Both the position numbers and the translations under genes were made by a program. Source: Nostoc sp. WHI (GTDB lineage: Bacteria; Cyanobacteriota; Cyanobacteriia; Cyanobacteriales; Nostocaceae). From it: a stretch of 64,000 nt of DNA. The stretch spans positions 1-64,000 of the forward strand of contig NZ_WBKM01000144.1 of assembly GCF_015714725.1 (NCBI RefSeq), given 5' to 3'. This document shows, piece by piece, positions 25,523 to 34,174 of this stretch; the first letter of the stretch is position 1; every line of letters begins with the position of its first letter. The notes beneath the pieces were generated by a model. That model had not been told where the DNA came from. It saw nothing but the letters and a program-made list of their open reading frames with translations, and searched no databases.

Positions 25523-26077
25523 TTAGAGTAATTTACTCAGTGGAGTTGCTAAACCATCAAGGCTGACGAGATTTTTCTGTTGTTGATACTCTCGAACTCC
25601 CTCTTCACCTCTTTTACTAGCCCAGTTTACTAATATCTGGCGCTGACCTTGATATTCATAAAGTGGTACGCCAAAACCACAGGAGGTCTGTACTTTTTGG
25701 ATATCAGCGACGATAATTTGACGATTCCCAGGTATTGGCGAAAACAGAGAATACAGAGAGTTCCAGTCTGGAGAATTCGGTAAAATTGTGTTTCCTTGAC
25801 CGTAGAGACGTAGAATACATGGGGGTTCTGCAAAAGCGCAAAACATGAAGGTTATCCGCCCATTTTCTTGCAAGTGGGCTGAGGTTTCGTTACCACTGCC
25901 TGTGAGATCGAGGTAAGCTACTTGGTTAGGGGAGAGGATACGAAAGCAGTCAAAACCTTTAGGAGAGAGGTTAACATGACCCGTAGGACTCAAGGGTGCA
26001 GAGCCAACAAAGAAAAGCTGTTGGGCAGCAATAAAGTCTTGCAGTTCCTCAGTAATACAGTCAAAAATTTTAGCCAT
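25523..26077 (-). CDS. Pyridoxamine 5'-phosphate oxidase-like FMN-binding protein
   Basis: 184 aa. Split-barrel flavin-binding fold of the PNPOx-like superfamily: FFVGSAPLSPTGHVNLSPKG, then YLDLTGSGNETSAHLQENGR and FCAFAEPPCILRLYG. Such proteins bind FMN or F420 and reduce or oxidise small molecules; true PdxH motifs are not evident. Encoded 36 bp upstream of the GNAT gene on the same strand, so probably one transcript. Confidence 0.85.
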   Translation of the reverse strand: MAKIFDCITEELQDFIAAQQLFFVGSAPLSPTGHVNLSPKGFDCFRILSPNQVAYLDLTGSGNETSAHLQENGRITFMFCAFAEPPCILRLYGQGNTILPNSPDWNSLYSLFSPIPGNRQIIVADIQKVQTSCGFGVPLYEYQGQRQILVNWASKRGEEGVREYQQQKNLVSLDGLATPLSKLL

Positions 26078-26206
26078 AGACTGTCTGACTTAATATTTGC
26101 AAATATACTATCTTCTCAGCCTATGTCTTAGCTAAATATCTAGCAAGTCCTAATTGCCGATGTCTTAGGACGAGCGGTTTATCATCAGAGAGTGGGAAGA
26201 AAATTA

Positions 26207-26731
26207 TTACCGTCTTATATGTTGACTAGCCATGTGGATGGCATCAGCGATATCGACATCACCATCGCCGTCAGCATCTAAGAAGGAATTGAGTACAGAA
26301 TTACCACCAGTTTGGGGATTTTGGGCATTGGCACCTGATTGCAAAAACTTAAGTACCAAAGGTACTGCTACTGGCAGCAATTGTTGAACTATACCAGCAT
26401 CTAGCCCAGTGCGTTGGGCAGCAACTTCAGCTACCTGCTGTTGTATGTCAGGAGAAAACAGCGAATCGACAGCTTGGGAGTTGGAAGAAGTACCAGCATA
26501 TTGATTTACTAGAGTTTGTGCGGCTTCATTACCATCTGTGGCTTGCTTTTGTTGTAAAGCAGAACGCACTTGGCCACCCACAATTGACAAAACTGATTGG
26601 ATGGTAGAGGGGTTTGCGCCACTTTGATCGCTCATCTGCTGTACAGTGTTAACAATACTTCCTAGTTGACCTAAGCTACCTTGTTGATTAGGATTAGCGA
26701 CGGCACCGAGAATTTGATCGAAAAGTCCCAT
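26207..26731 (-). CDS. DUF937 domain-containing protein with EF-hand-like motif
   Basis: 174 aa from the ATG at 26731 (GLFDQILGAVANPNQQ); an in-frame ATG 24 bases upstream is less likely. GGAG sits about 12 bases before the chosen start. The Gln/Asn/Ser-rich body and helices (PDIQQQVAEVAAQRTG, then LLPVAVPLVLKFLQSGA) fit DUF937. The C terminus carries DADGDGDVDIADAI, an EF-hand or dockerin-like calcium-binding loop. Function is unknown. Confidence 0.78.
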   Translation of the reverse strand: MGLFDQILGAVANPNQQGSLGQLGSIVNTVQQMSDQSGANPSTIQSVLSIVGGQVRSALQQKQATDGNEAAQTLVNQYAGTSSNSQAVDSLFSPDIQQQVAEVAAQRTGLDAGIVQQLLPVAVPLVLKFLQSGANAQNPQTGGNSVLNSFLDADGDGDVDIADAIHMASQHIRR

Positions 26732-26884
26732 AAGTTTGTTTCTCCGTTTGTTCACAAAAAGCTGGCGAAAATTGGCTTGAAGTGTTTGAATAGGCGTTTC
26801 GTAAGTCTACCAAAAGATTTAAACACGCCACCTTTTACTTGCTGCTGACTATTATGAAAAAATTAACTTTTAAAAGCTAGGATC

Positions 26885-28585
26885 TTAAGGGTGAGAAATC
26901 GGTAGAGCGATTGCAAATTCTGTACCTCGATTTAACTCAGACTGACAAGTAATCTTACCTTGATGTTTTTCTACCACAATCTGATATGCGATCGCTAGCC
27001 CCAAACCTGTACCAACGCCTCGTGGTTTGGTGGTGAAAAAGGTTTCAAATATCTTCTGCTGATGTTCTGGTGATATACCAGAGCCGTTGTCTGCAATTCG
27101 CACCACTACCAAATCATTCTGCCAGCATTCTGTGATAATAGTGATTTCAGGGATAAATTCGGGATTCTCAGTCGATTTTTCTTCTAAAGCATCAATGGCA
27201 TTGCTAAGAAGATTCATAAATACCTGATAAAGTAAACCTGTGTAGCCTGGAATCGGTGGAATATCCCCATATTTGCGAACAAGGTTAATACTATTTTTCA
27301 GGCGATCGTTCAGAATCAACAGTGTACTATCTATACAAGCGTGTAGCTCTACTAATTGCATTTCCGCCTCATCTAAACGAGAGAAATCTTTCAAACTTCG
27401 GACAATTTCTCGTGTGCGGTCAGCGCCAACTGTCATTGAGTTAAAGAGTTTTGGCAAATCTTTTTCTAGAAACTCCAAATCAATTTCTTCTACTAAAGTT
27501 TGCAGAGCAGTGGAAGGCTGAGAAACTTCGGCTTTGTATGTTTCTAGTAGTCTTAATAAGTCGTCAGTATAGGTTTTGGCGTGTATAAGATTACCAGAGA
27601 TAAAATTTACAGGATTATTAATTTCATGGGCAACACCAGCCAGCATCCGTCCCAAACTAGACATTTTCTCACTTTCAATTAATCGGACTTGAGCCTCGGC
27701 TTGTTGTTCTTCTAAAAGGCGCTTTACCTGTTGGATTAGCTGGTTAAGGGAGCTAGCTAATGCACCAACTTCATCTTCTGTAGTTACAGGCGCTTGCAAA
27801 TCAAAATTGGCTTCTTGGGTAACTCTTTGAGCGATATTCGTCACCGCGTTAATGGGATAAGCGATGATTCTACTTGTGTAGAAAGCAAGCATGGCAGCGA
27901 TCGCTACTGACAGCAGCATACTACCAATAATAATTTCAGCTTGGATTAACGCAGCCCGTTCTTGGGCTATACCAGCCTCCTCTTGGCGTTCTTGAACTGT
28001 TTTGGCAAACTCGGTTAACTCATGGGCAAATTCATAAAACTTCAGAGCATCCTGACTTTGACTAAATTGCAAGATTAATTGCTCCGCTTTTAGTGCTCCC
28101 TCTGGCTGTGAACTTAATGGCAAAATTTGCTGAATTAGCGATCTAAGTTGCTGAAAATATACAGTGATCGTGCTGTCATGCTTTGTGAGCAAAGTTTGTA
28201 AATCTGCTTGCAAATTGGTTTGACTAAATTCCTCCATCTGAAAAAGCAACGTTTCAGTTTCCGCCAAATCGCTTTTGAAATGAGAAATTCCCCTTTGCAA
28301 CGCTTGTGGCTGTTGCAAATAAGGCAGTATTTCTTGCTGGTGGGTCTGTATTTTCAACATTTCTCCTTGCAAACTACTTAACAAGCTTCCTTGCTCATCT
28401 GCCAGTATCCTCTGTTGTCTAGCTTGTTGGAAATAGCGATCGCCTATTATCAATCCTGCCGTTGTTCCCAAAACTGCAATTCCCAAAGCCAGACTATACC
28501 CAAAAAAAATTTTTTGCCGAATACTAAGCCGATGAAATCTTTGTTGAACCCAGTTAAAGTATCTTAATTCAGGTGTTGCAGTCAT
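26885..28585 (-). CDS. Membrane sensor histidine kinase with HAMP domain
   Basis: 566 aa. Membrane helices near residues 25-46 and 212-235 flank an extracytoplasmic helical sensor of about 165 residues with no recognised ligand motif. Then a HAMP linker (ITTEDEVGALASSLNQ region), the phosphoacceptor His in GVAHEINNPVNFISGN, and a complete ATPase domain: NLLSNAIDAL (N box), RIADNGSGISPEH (G1), GVGTGLGLAIAYQIV (G2). No response regulator is adjacent, so it is an orphan kinase. Transcribed away from the tandem repeat at 28.8 kb. Confidence 0.9.
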   Translation of the reverse strand: MTATPELRYFNWVQQRFHRLSIRQKIFFGYSLALGIAVLGTTAGLIIGDRYFQQARQQRILADEQGSLLSSLQGEMLKIQTHQQEILPYLQQPQALQRGISHFKSDLAETETLLFQMEEFSQTNLQADLQTLLTKHDSTITVYFQQLRSLIQQILPLSSQPEGALKAEQLILQFSQSQDALKFYEFAHELTEFAKTVQERQEEAGIAQERAALIQAEIIIGSMLLSVAIAAMLAFYTSRIIAYPINAVTNIAQRVTQEANFDLQAPVTTEDEVGALASSLNQLIQQVKRLLEEQQAEAQVRLIESEKMSSLGRMLAGVAHEINNPVNFISGNLIHAKTYTDDLLRLLETYKAEVSQPSTALQTLVEEIDLEFLEKDLPKLFNSMTVGADRTREIVRSLKDFSRLDEAEMQLVELHACIDSTLLILNDRLKNSINLVRKYGDIPPIPGYTGLLYQVFMNLLSNAIDALEEKSTENPEFIPEITIITECWQNDLVVVRIADNGSGISPEHQQKIFETFFTTKPRGVGTGLGLAIAYQIVVEKHQGKITCQSELNRGTEFAIALPISHP

Positions 28586-28784
28586 GGTATAACTCGCTAT
28601 TGAATTTTTTTAGTCGGCGGTTTTTCATCAAAAACAACGAATCTAGCCGCAAGTGAGTGAAAGCAAATTTGATCCAAAATGCGCTCTCAGTCTATCAAAA
28701 GTTGCTTTTTTCTACCCTAGTTAAAAATACTGAAGCTATAAAGATTAGAAGTATTGGGTAGTGAAAAGTTAGAACTTAAAGTTT

Positions 28785-29013
28785 CACCCTCAAAGGCTCA
28801 ACCTCCACCCTCAAAGGCTCAACTTCCACCCTCAAAGGCTCAACTTCCATCCTCAAAGGCTCAACTTCCATCCTCAAAGGCTCAACTTCCACCTTCAGAG
28901 GCTCAACTTCCACCCTCAGAGGCTCAACTTCCACCCTCAGAGGCTCAACTTCCACCCTCAGAGGCTCAACTTCCACCCTCAGAGGCTCAACTTCCACCCT
29001 CAGAGGCTCAAAC
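28785..29013. repeat. 21-bp tandem repeat, about 11 copies (CCCTCAAAGGCTCAACTTCCA type)
   Basis: About eleven units of 21 bp. The first five have CTCAAAGG, the later ones CTCAGAGG. Because 21 is a multiple of three there are no stops in several frames on both strands, giving apparent reading frames of 70-100 codons (PSKAQLP or PSEAQLP repeats). I see no ribosome site or homology to support translation. It lies between the histidine kinase and GTPase genes. Confidence 0.9.
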
Positions 29014-29122
29014 TTTAGCCTCGTTGATTAAAAGCTGCTTCTTACTACTCTGGTAAAAAATACTGAAACTATTAAGATCAGAAGCATCTGCTTACTTAAA
29101 TACCCACTAATTTATCCCAGCC

Positions 29123-30682
29123 ATGCCTCTGTCACGCATAATAACGCTGATTGTTGGTCTGATCGTCATTTTGGGGCTAGCCCTATGGCTAATTGATTCC
29201 CTATCACGGCTTTACTGGCAATTGTCCTATTCGCCGTTGCTAGGCAATCTGCTGTTGTTGCTGCTGATTGTGCTTATAGGAGCTTTGGTTGCTGCTTTTG
29301 TCTATTATGTAGTGGTGATTCGGGCTGGGGAAAAGCGATCGCGCCGCAACCCTAAGCGAGTGACTGCGGCGCAAATTCCGGCTGGCAAATCTGACGCTGC
29401 TTCTACAACTCTCCAGGCTGTGCGGCAACAGGTAGGGCAAATTCAAGATGAGGTAGCACGCCAAGCTTTATTAAGTCGCTCGCGGGAGATTGAGGCAAAT
29501 TTAGCCCGGGGTGAAATTCAAGTAGTGGTATTTGGTACGGGAAGTGCTGGTAAAACTTCCCTAGTTAATGCGATTATGGGGCGGATGGTTGGTCAGGTGG
29601 ATGCACCGATGGGTACAACCCAAGTTGGGGAAACCTATTGTCTGCGGTTAAAGGGATTAGAACGCAAGATTTTAATTACAGATACGCCGGGGATTTTAGA
29701 AGCGGGTGTGGCGGGGACAGAACGGGAACAAATGGCGCGAGAACTGGCAACAGAAGCAGATTTACTGTTGTTTGTGGTCGATAATGATTTACGTCGCTCA
29801 GAATATGAGCCGTTGCGGGGGTTGGCAGAAATTGGTAAGCGATCGCTCTTAGTTCTCAATAAAACTGATTTATATACAGATGAAGATAAAGAAGCTATCC
29901 TCGCTAGATTGCGTCAACGGGTACGGGGATTTATTGCTACTAATGATGTGGTGGCGATCGCTGCTAATCCCCAATCTGTACAACTAGAAACTGGCGAAAC
30001 CTTCCAGCCGGAACCAGATATTGTTCCTTTGCTGCGGCGCACAGCTACTGTTTTACGCGCCGAGGGTGAAGACTTGGTGGCGGATAACATTCTTTTGCAA
30101 TCTCTGCGATTGGGAGACGAGGCGCGAAAACTCATTGATGGCCAACGTCGCCGTCAAGCTGACAAAATCGTGGAGCGGTTTCAGTGGATTGGTGCTGGGG
30201 TGGTATCAGTCACGCCTATACCAGTCGTAGATTTATTAGCAACAGCCGCAGTTAATGCTCAAATGGTTGTGGAAATTGGGAGAGTTTACGGCTGTGAATT
30301 GAATATGGAACGGGGACGAGAGTTAGCCCTTTCTTTAGCGAAAACCATCGCTAGTTTAGGCATTGTCAAGGGAGCAATTCAATTATTATCTACAGCTTTG
30401 CAGCTCAATGTTGCTACTTTTATTATTGGTAGAGCGATTCAAGGCGTGACAGCAGCTTATTTAACACGAATTGCTGGTAAAAGTTTTATCGAATATTTTC
30501 GTCATGACCAAGATTGGGGTGATGGTGGAATGACGGAAGTTGTGCAGCGACAGTTTCAAATTAATCGCCGAGATGAATTTATTAAAGCTTTTATTCAGGA
30601 AGCGATCGCGCGAGTAGTGAAACCTTTACAAGATAAATCCGAGGCTATAGAGGAACAAGAAAGCAGAGAAAAATCTCAATAA
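29123..30682 (+). CDS. Membrane-associated GTPase with DUF697 domain
   Basis: 519 aa. Two N-terminal membrane helices (about 6-26 and 37-60) are followed by an Era-like G domain: P-loop FGTGSAGKTSLVNAI, switch II DTPG in ILITDTPGILEAG, and NKTD specificity motif in LLVLNKTDLY. The C-terminal region (about 340-470) matches DUF697, a hydrophobic helical domain seen in YcjF-like proteins. Common in cyanobacteria; the role is unknown, perhaps linked to membrane or thylakoid organisation. Single gene, complete. Confidence 0.88.
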   Translation: MPLSRIITLIVGLIVILGLALWLIDSLSRLYWQLSYSPLLGNLLLLLLIVLIGALVAAFVYYVVVIRAGEKRSRRNPKRVTAAQIPAGKSDAASTTLQAVRQQVGQIQDEVARQALLSRSREIEANLARGEIQVVVFGTGSAGKTSLVNAIMGRMVGQVDAPMGTTQVGETYCLRLKGLERKILITDTPGILEAGVAGTEREQMARELATEADLLLFVVDNDLRRSEYEPLRGLAEIGKRSLLVLNKTDLYTDEDKEAILARLRQRVRGFIATNDVVAIAANPQSVQLETGETFQPEPDIVPLLRRTATVLRAEGEDLVADNILLQSLRLGDEARKLIDGQRRRQADKIVERFQWIGAGVVSVTPIPVVDLLATAAVNAQMVVEIGRVYGCELNMERGRELALSLAKTIASLGIVKGAIQLLSTALQLNVATFIIGRAIQGVTAAYLTRIAGKSFIEYFRHDQDWGDGGMTEVVQRQFQINRRDEFIKAFIQEAIARVVKPLQDKSEAIEEQESREKSQ

Positions 30683-30708
30683 CTATAAACTTTTTTTACA
30701 AATTAGTT

Positions 30709-30999
30709 AGGACTTACGTAAAACCACACGCTGTAGGGGCAATTCATAAATTGCCTCTATTAAAAATAAGGGTTTCGGCTATTGTTGGCATCACCGTGCC
30801 AAAAAAGGTTTTTTGTACGCTAAGACAAATTCAAGTGCCTGAAACGACGATTTTTCGTTCAAACTCGATCAAAACTAGCAGCATAATCATAGTTTTTTCA
30901 CCAAAAAGCGCTTCTTGAAAGGCTTACCTCATCTTACTTTCAGCCTTAGAGTACAATTAACCCGGTTTGGCACGGTGATGCCTTGTTTGCGTGAGTCCT
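30709..30999. mobile_element. MITE-like element, AGGACTTACG family, copy 1
   Basis: Ends AGGACTTACG and CGTGAGTCCT form imperfect terminal inverted repeats. Inside, GGCATCACCGTGCCAAA (30787-30803) and TTTGGCACGGTGATGCC (30966-30982) are perfect 17-bp inverted repeats. The internal gcctgaaacgac..tttttcgtt motif (about 30838) is shared with the copy at 54.7 kb. Non-coding. It fills most of the gap between the GTPase gene and the PEP-CTERM gene. Confidence 0.7.
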
Positions 31000-31011
31000 G
31001 CTAGTGTCAAA

Positions 31012-31039
31012 AATGCTCTTGCTTTTTTGCAAGAGCATT
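31012..31039. terminator. Bidirectional rho-independent terminator
   Basis: Perfect 11-bp stem AATGCTCTTGC / GCAAGAGCATT with a T6 loop. It is followed by ATTTTTTT on the plus strand and a T-run on the minus strand (GCATTTTTGAC). It separates the GTPase region from the convergent PEP-CTERM gene. Confidence 0.8.
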
Positions 31040-31092
31040 AACATTTTTTTAGGAAAAAATACTTTTTTGGACAGACATCAAATTAGATTAGT

Positions 31093-31794
31093 TTATAGAG
31101 CTTGGAACGCTTTTCTTTTGCGCTTTAGCCACCAACCCGTAATACCAGCAAGTGTTATACCGCTAAGAGTGGCAGGTTCTGGAACAGGGACTAAATCGGC
31201 ATCAACCACAAGTATCGCAGACGAATCACCACTAGCTCCAAATAGAACCTGAACCTGGTCTTCAGTTTCAAGAACACCCAGAAGCGCACCTCCAATTGAG
31301 AAAAATTTCCCGCTTCTAGCATTAATATCTGCAATAGCGTCCGAGTTGAGAACAAAATTTAGGATTTCGTCTGAATTGCCAAAAGTGTTGGTGACATTAA
31401 AGGTTCCATAGTTTTTCCCACTTCCCAAATCGTTATAAATATTGATATCTGGGTTATTAACTTTTTGACTAAGTACATCAGCAGATGTTTCAACATCAAA
31501 AAAACCTAGAGTCGTTGTTGGATTTACTGAACCTTCATATCGTTGAACTTGTAAAGTTGCTGTGGAGACTCTAGCTAGAGTACCAAGATCGAATGTAAAA
31601 AAGCTACGAAAACCTTCGATGCCGAGATTTCCAGTTATATAGTTTTCGTTCTGATTCTGGTTACTCCTATCCGTACTCCACCAACCTTGATTTGAACTAG
31701 TCAAACTAACAGTTGCTGCTTGCGCTACGTTCAGCGTTCCTAATCCGAATCCAACAATAGCAGCCGTAATTGCCAATTTGTAACAGTTTTTCAT
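31093..31794 (-). CDS. PEP-CTERM sorting domain exported protein
   Basis: 233 aa. Signal peptide (LAITAAIVGFGLGTLNVAQA), beta-rich body, then the C-terminal sorting signal: VPEPATLSGITLAG, a hydrophobic helix and the basic end KRKRKAF. Proteins with this tail are exported and processed by an exosortase and end up at the cell surface or in exopolysaccharide. The function of the body is unknown. The long A/T-rich upstream region suggests an independent promoter. Confidence 0.88.
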   Translation of the reverse strand: MKNCYKLAITAAIVGFGLGTLNVAQAATVSLTSSNQGWWSTDRSNQNQNENYITGNLGIEGFRSFFTFDLGTLARVSTATLQVQRYEGSVNPTTTLGFFDVETSADVLSQKVNNPDINIYNDLGSGKNYGTFNVTNTFGNSDEILNFVLNSDAIADINARSGKFFSIGGALLGVLETEDQVQVLFGASGDSSAILVVDADLVPVPEPATLSGITLAGITGWWLKRKRKAFQAL

Positions 31795-32334
31795 GGAATA
31801 TCCCTCTAAATTTGAATCGGTTTAAGTGAAAATCACAAAAATTTTTCCTGTGCAATTACTGATTTTCAAAGGACACAGTTGCTCCACAATCAGAGTAACT
31901 AAGCATAGTGAAAAATTCAGTATTGAACTAGGGTTGTATTAGCACTGTAAATTATGTATTAGATTAAACAATGCTGTTAGTAACATGATACTATAGAATA
32001 CCATCGTAAGTAAAAACATATAAACTTTATACAGTTTTTATGGCTTCTCCATTTTTCCCCTTCAAATTACGTGTAATCTCTTGCAAAAAGACAAAAAATA
32101 GCTTTTAAGTTTGAGATTTTTTATTAGTTATATAAAAAAATATCGTGATATTAATATTTAATAATTATAATAACCTTTGATAAATTAAAATACTATTTTT
32201 TTAAGTAAAAATACTGAAAGAAATCAAGTTTGTATTTTAGTATTAATGTTCTGGAAATCTATTCTTCAATGATTCCGGAAACACGAAGGAATGTCAGAAA
32301 AACTAAATAAAAGGACTTACTGAGTAACCAGGTC
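31795..32334. other. A/T-rich divergent promoter region
   Basis: 540 bp between the divergent PEP-CTERM and Ser/Thr kinase genes with no gene visible. It presumably holds both promoters. Several TATAAT-like boxes (for example TACTATAGAAT near 31990) are present, but A/T-richness makes any single choice unreliable. Confidence 0.5.
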
Positions 32335-34068
32335 ATGAGCCAGCACATAATCGGTAAATTACTACAAGGGCGTTACGAAATTGTCCAAAGCCTGAGTGCA
32401 GGGGTATTTGGACAAACATACATTGCTATAGATGTAGATTATCCACATAATCCCAAATGCGTTGTTAAGCAGATAAAAGTTAGCAGTTCTGAATCCGGCT
32501 ACTTGGAGATGCTGAGGTCACTGTTTCTGACTGAAACCCAAACCCTCAAGCTGCTGGGAAGCCATCACCAAATTCCAGAATTCATCGCCTGCTTTGAAGA
32601 AAACGAGCGATTTTATTTAGTGCAAGAGTGGATTGAAGGACATACGCTGACTGCGGAATTGCCCATCAATCAAGAGTGGGGGTGTCTGTGGAGTGAAAGC
32701 AAAGTTGTAGAATTCTTGATAGATGTCTTAGGTATTCTGGAATTTGTTCACTCTCAAGGCATTATCCATTGCGATATTAAACCAGAAAACTTGATTAGAC
32801 GTAATGGCGAAGCCCTACGTAAGTTAGTATTGATTGACTTTGGTTCAATCCAGTCTATCGATTTTGGCATAGGTGCGGAATTGCCAATTTATAGAATTCC
32901 CGTCACTTCATTGGGGTATATACCGCCAGAACAATTTATTGGTAAAACACAACCCAACAGTGATATTTATGCTTTGGGTATGATTGCCATCCAAGCTTTA
33001 ACTGGGTTAGAACCACTACAATTAAAGGCTGATCCTTATACTAATGAAATTTTTTGGCGATCGCAAAACACACCAGTTAACGATTATCTAGCTGCTGTTC
33101 TCAGCCAAATGATCCGCTATGATTGCGAAGATCGCTTTCAGTCTGCGGGTGAGGTACTGCGAGTACTTAAACAAATAATCTGGGAAACTCAGCCACCAGA
33201 AATATTAGAAGTAGATGATTACTTTCCTATAGAAGCGGCGATTGAAGATGATAATTCTGAAAATCCTACATATAGGAAATCATCGACGTTATTAACAGGA
33301 ATGAAAGTAGGGCTGGCGGCTAACTCTTTATTGATGGGATTTGGTGTATATTCCTTAATTAATACTTCACCCGCGTACTCAGAAACAGACGCTTTATATC
33401 AAGCAAAAAAAGAATATCAAGCAGGGGATTTGCAAGAAGCGATCGCACTGGTTAAATCAATTCCCTCTCACAGCAATGTTTATCCAGAAGCTCAAGCCAC
33501 AATGGGAGAATGGCAACAGCAATGGCAAGTAGCCGCACAGGAATATCAAATAGCTGAAACAGCTTTTAATGAGAGCAGATGGTCGGATGTTCTTCAGGCA
33601 TCGGCTAAAGTTCCAGATATTTTGTATTGGCAATCTAAAACAAATAAATTAGTTCAGCAAGCATACGTCAACATTGAAGCCCAGACGGAAAATTTATTAC
33701 TAAAAGCTTACGAAAGAGCTAGGAAAAAAGACTTTTCTGCTGCCTTAAATTATCTGCGTCAAATTCCTCAAGAAAGTTCCGCAGGTGCTTTAATTCAAGA
33801 CAAGTTGGCCGAATACAGTCGAAAGCGGCAGATCAGAGCAGCATATTTTTTACAGAAAGCGTATAAAAAAGCATCTATTGGTGATTTTAATAGTGCTGTG
33901 AAACTTCTCCGAAATATTCCCAAAGATACTCTAGTTTACGCTCAAGCTCAAGTCAAACTGAATGAATATATTCAAAAGCAACGCCTGGTAGCTGAACATC
34001 AAAAAGTAGCTTCCATCTCTGTTAAGAGTTCCTTGTTACCACCCCGGAGGGGCTTGATTCTTCACTAA
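32335..34068 (+). CDS. Eukaryotic-type serine/threonine protein kinase
   Basis: 577 aa. Kinase domain at about 10-285: glycine-rich loop LSAGVFGQTY, Lys in CVVKQIKV, catalytic IIHCDIKPENL (HCD in place of HRD, usual in cyanobacterial kinases), DFG in LIDFGSIQS and YIPPEQF. A membrane helix follows at about 326-345 (GLAANSLLMGFGVYSLI), then a helical, TPR-like C-terminal part (QAGDLQEAIALVKSIPSHS and repeats). The helix would place the repeats outside the cytoplasm. Substrates unknown. Complete gene, ATG start. Confidence 0.9.
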   Translation: MSQHIIGKLLQGRYEIVQSLSAGVFGQTYIAIDVDYPHNPKCVVKQIKVSSSESGYLEMLRSLFLTETQTLKLLGSHHQIPEFIACFEENERFYLVQEWIEGHTLTAELPINQEWGCLWSESKVVEFLIDVLGILEFVHSQGIIHCDIKPENLIRRNGEALRKLVLIDFGSIQSIDFGIGAELPIYRIPVTSLGYIPPEQFIGKTQPNSDIYALGMIAIQALTGLEPLQLKADPYTNEIFWRSQNTPVNDYLAAVLSQMIRYDCEDRFQSAGEVLRVLKQIIWETQPPEILEVDDYFPIEAAIEDDNSENPTYRKSSTLLTGMKVGLAANSLLMGFGVYSLINTSPAYSETDALYQAKKEYQAGDLQEAIALVKSIPSHSNVYPEAQATMGEWQQQWQVAAQEYQIAETAFNESRWSDVLQASAKVPDILYWQSKTNKLVQQAYVNIEAQTENLLLKAYERARKKDFSAALNYLRQIPQESSAGALIQDKLAEYSRKRQIRAAYFLQKAYKKASIGDFNSAVKLLRNIPKDTLVYAQAQVKLNEYIQKQRLVAEHQKVASISVKSSLLPPRRGLILH

Positions 34069-34174
34069 ACAATAAAGATTTCAGACTTTTGCATCACTAC
34101 ATGTTTACCACTGCCGGGATTGCTATATGCTTTCAGTAATTAGACTGAAATCAACCCTCAACCGGTAAAGTAAC

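Noticed and set aside
28785-29013. Possible CRISPR array at the 21-bp repeats (also 58662-58881)
   Set aside because: Units are contiguous with no unique spacers and no cas genes are present.
28754-29056. 100-residue frame of [14 protein letters not shown] repeats, and a minus-strand counterpart of EPLRVEV repeats
   Set aside because: Both follow from a 21-bp tandem repeat lacking stop codons; no ribosome site, no homology and both strands open at once.
31970-32000. NtcA-like site around GTAACATGATAC
   Set aside because: The spacing between GTA and TAC is six bases instead of eight, so it does not fit the consensus.
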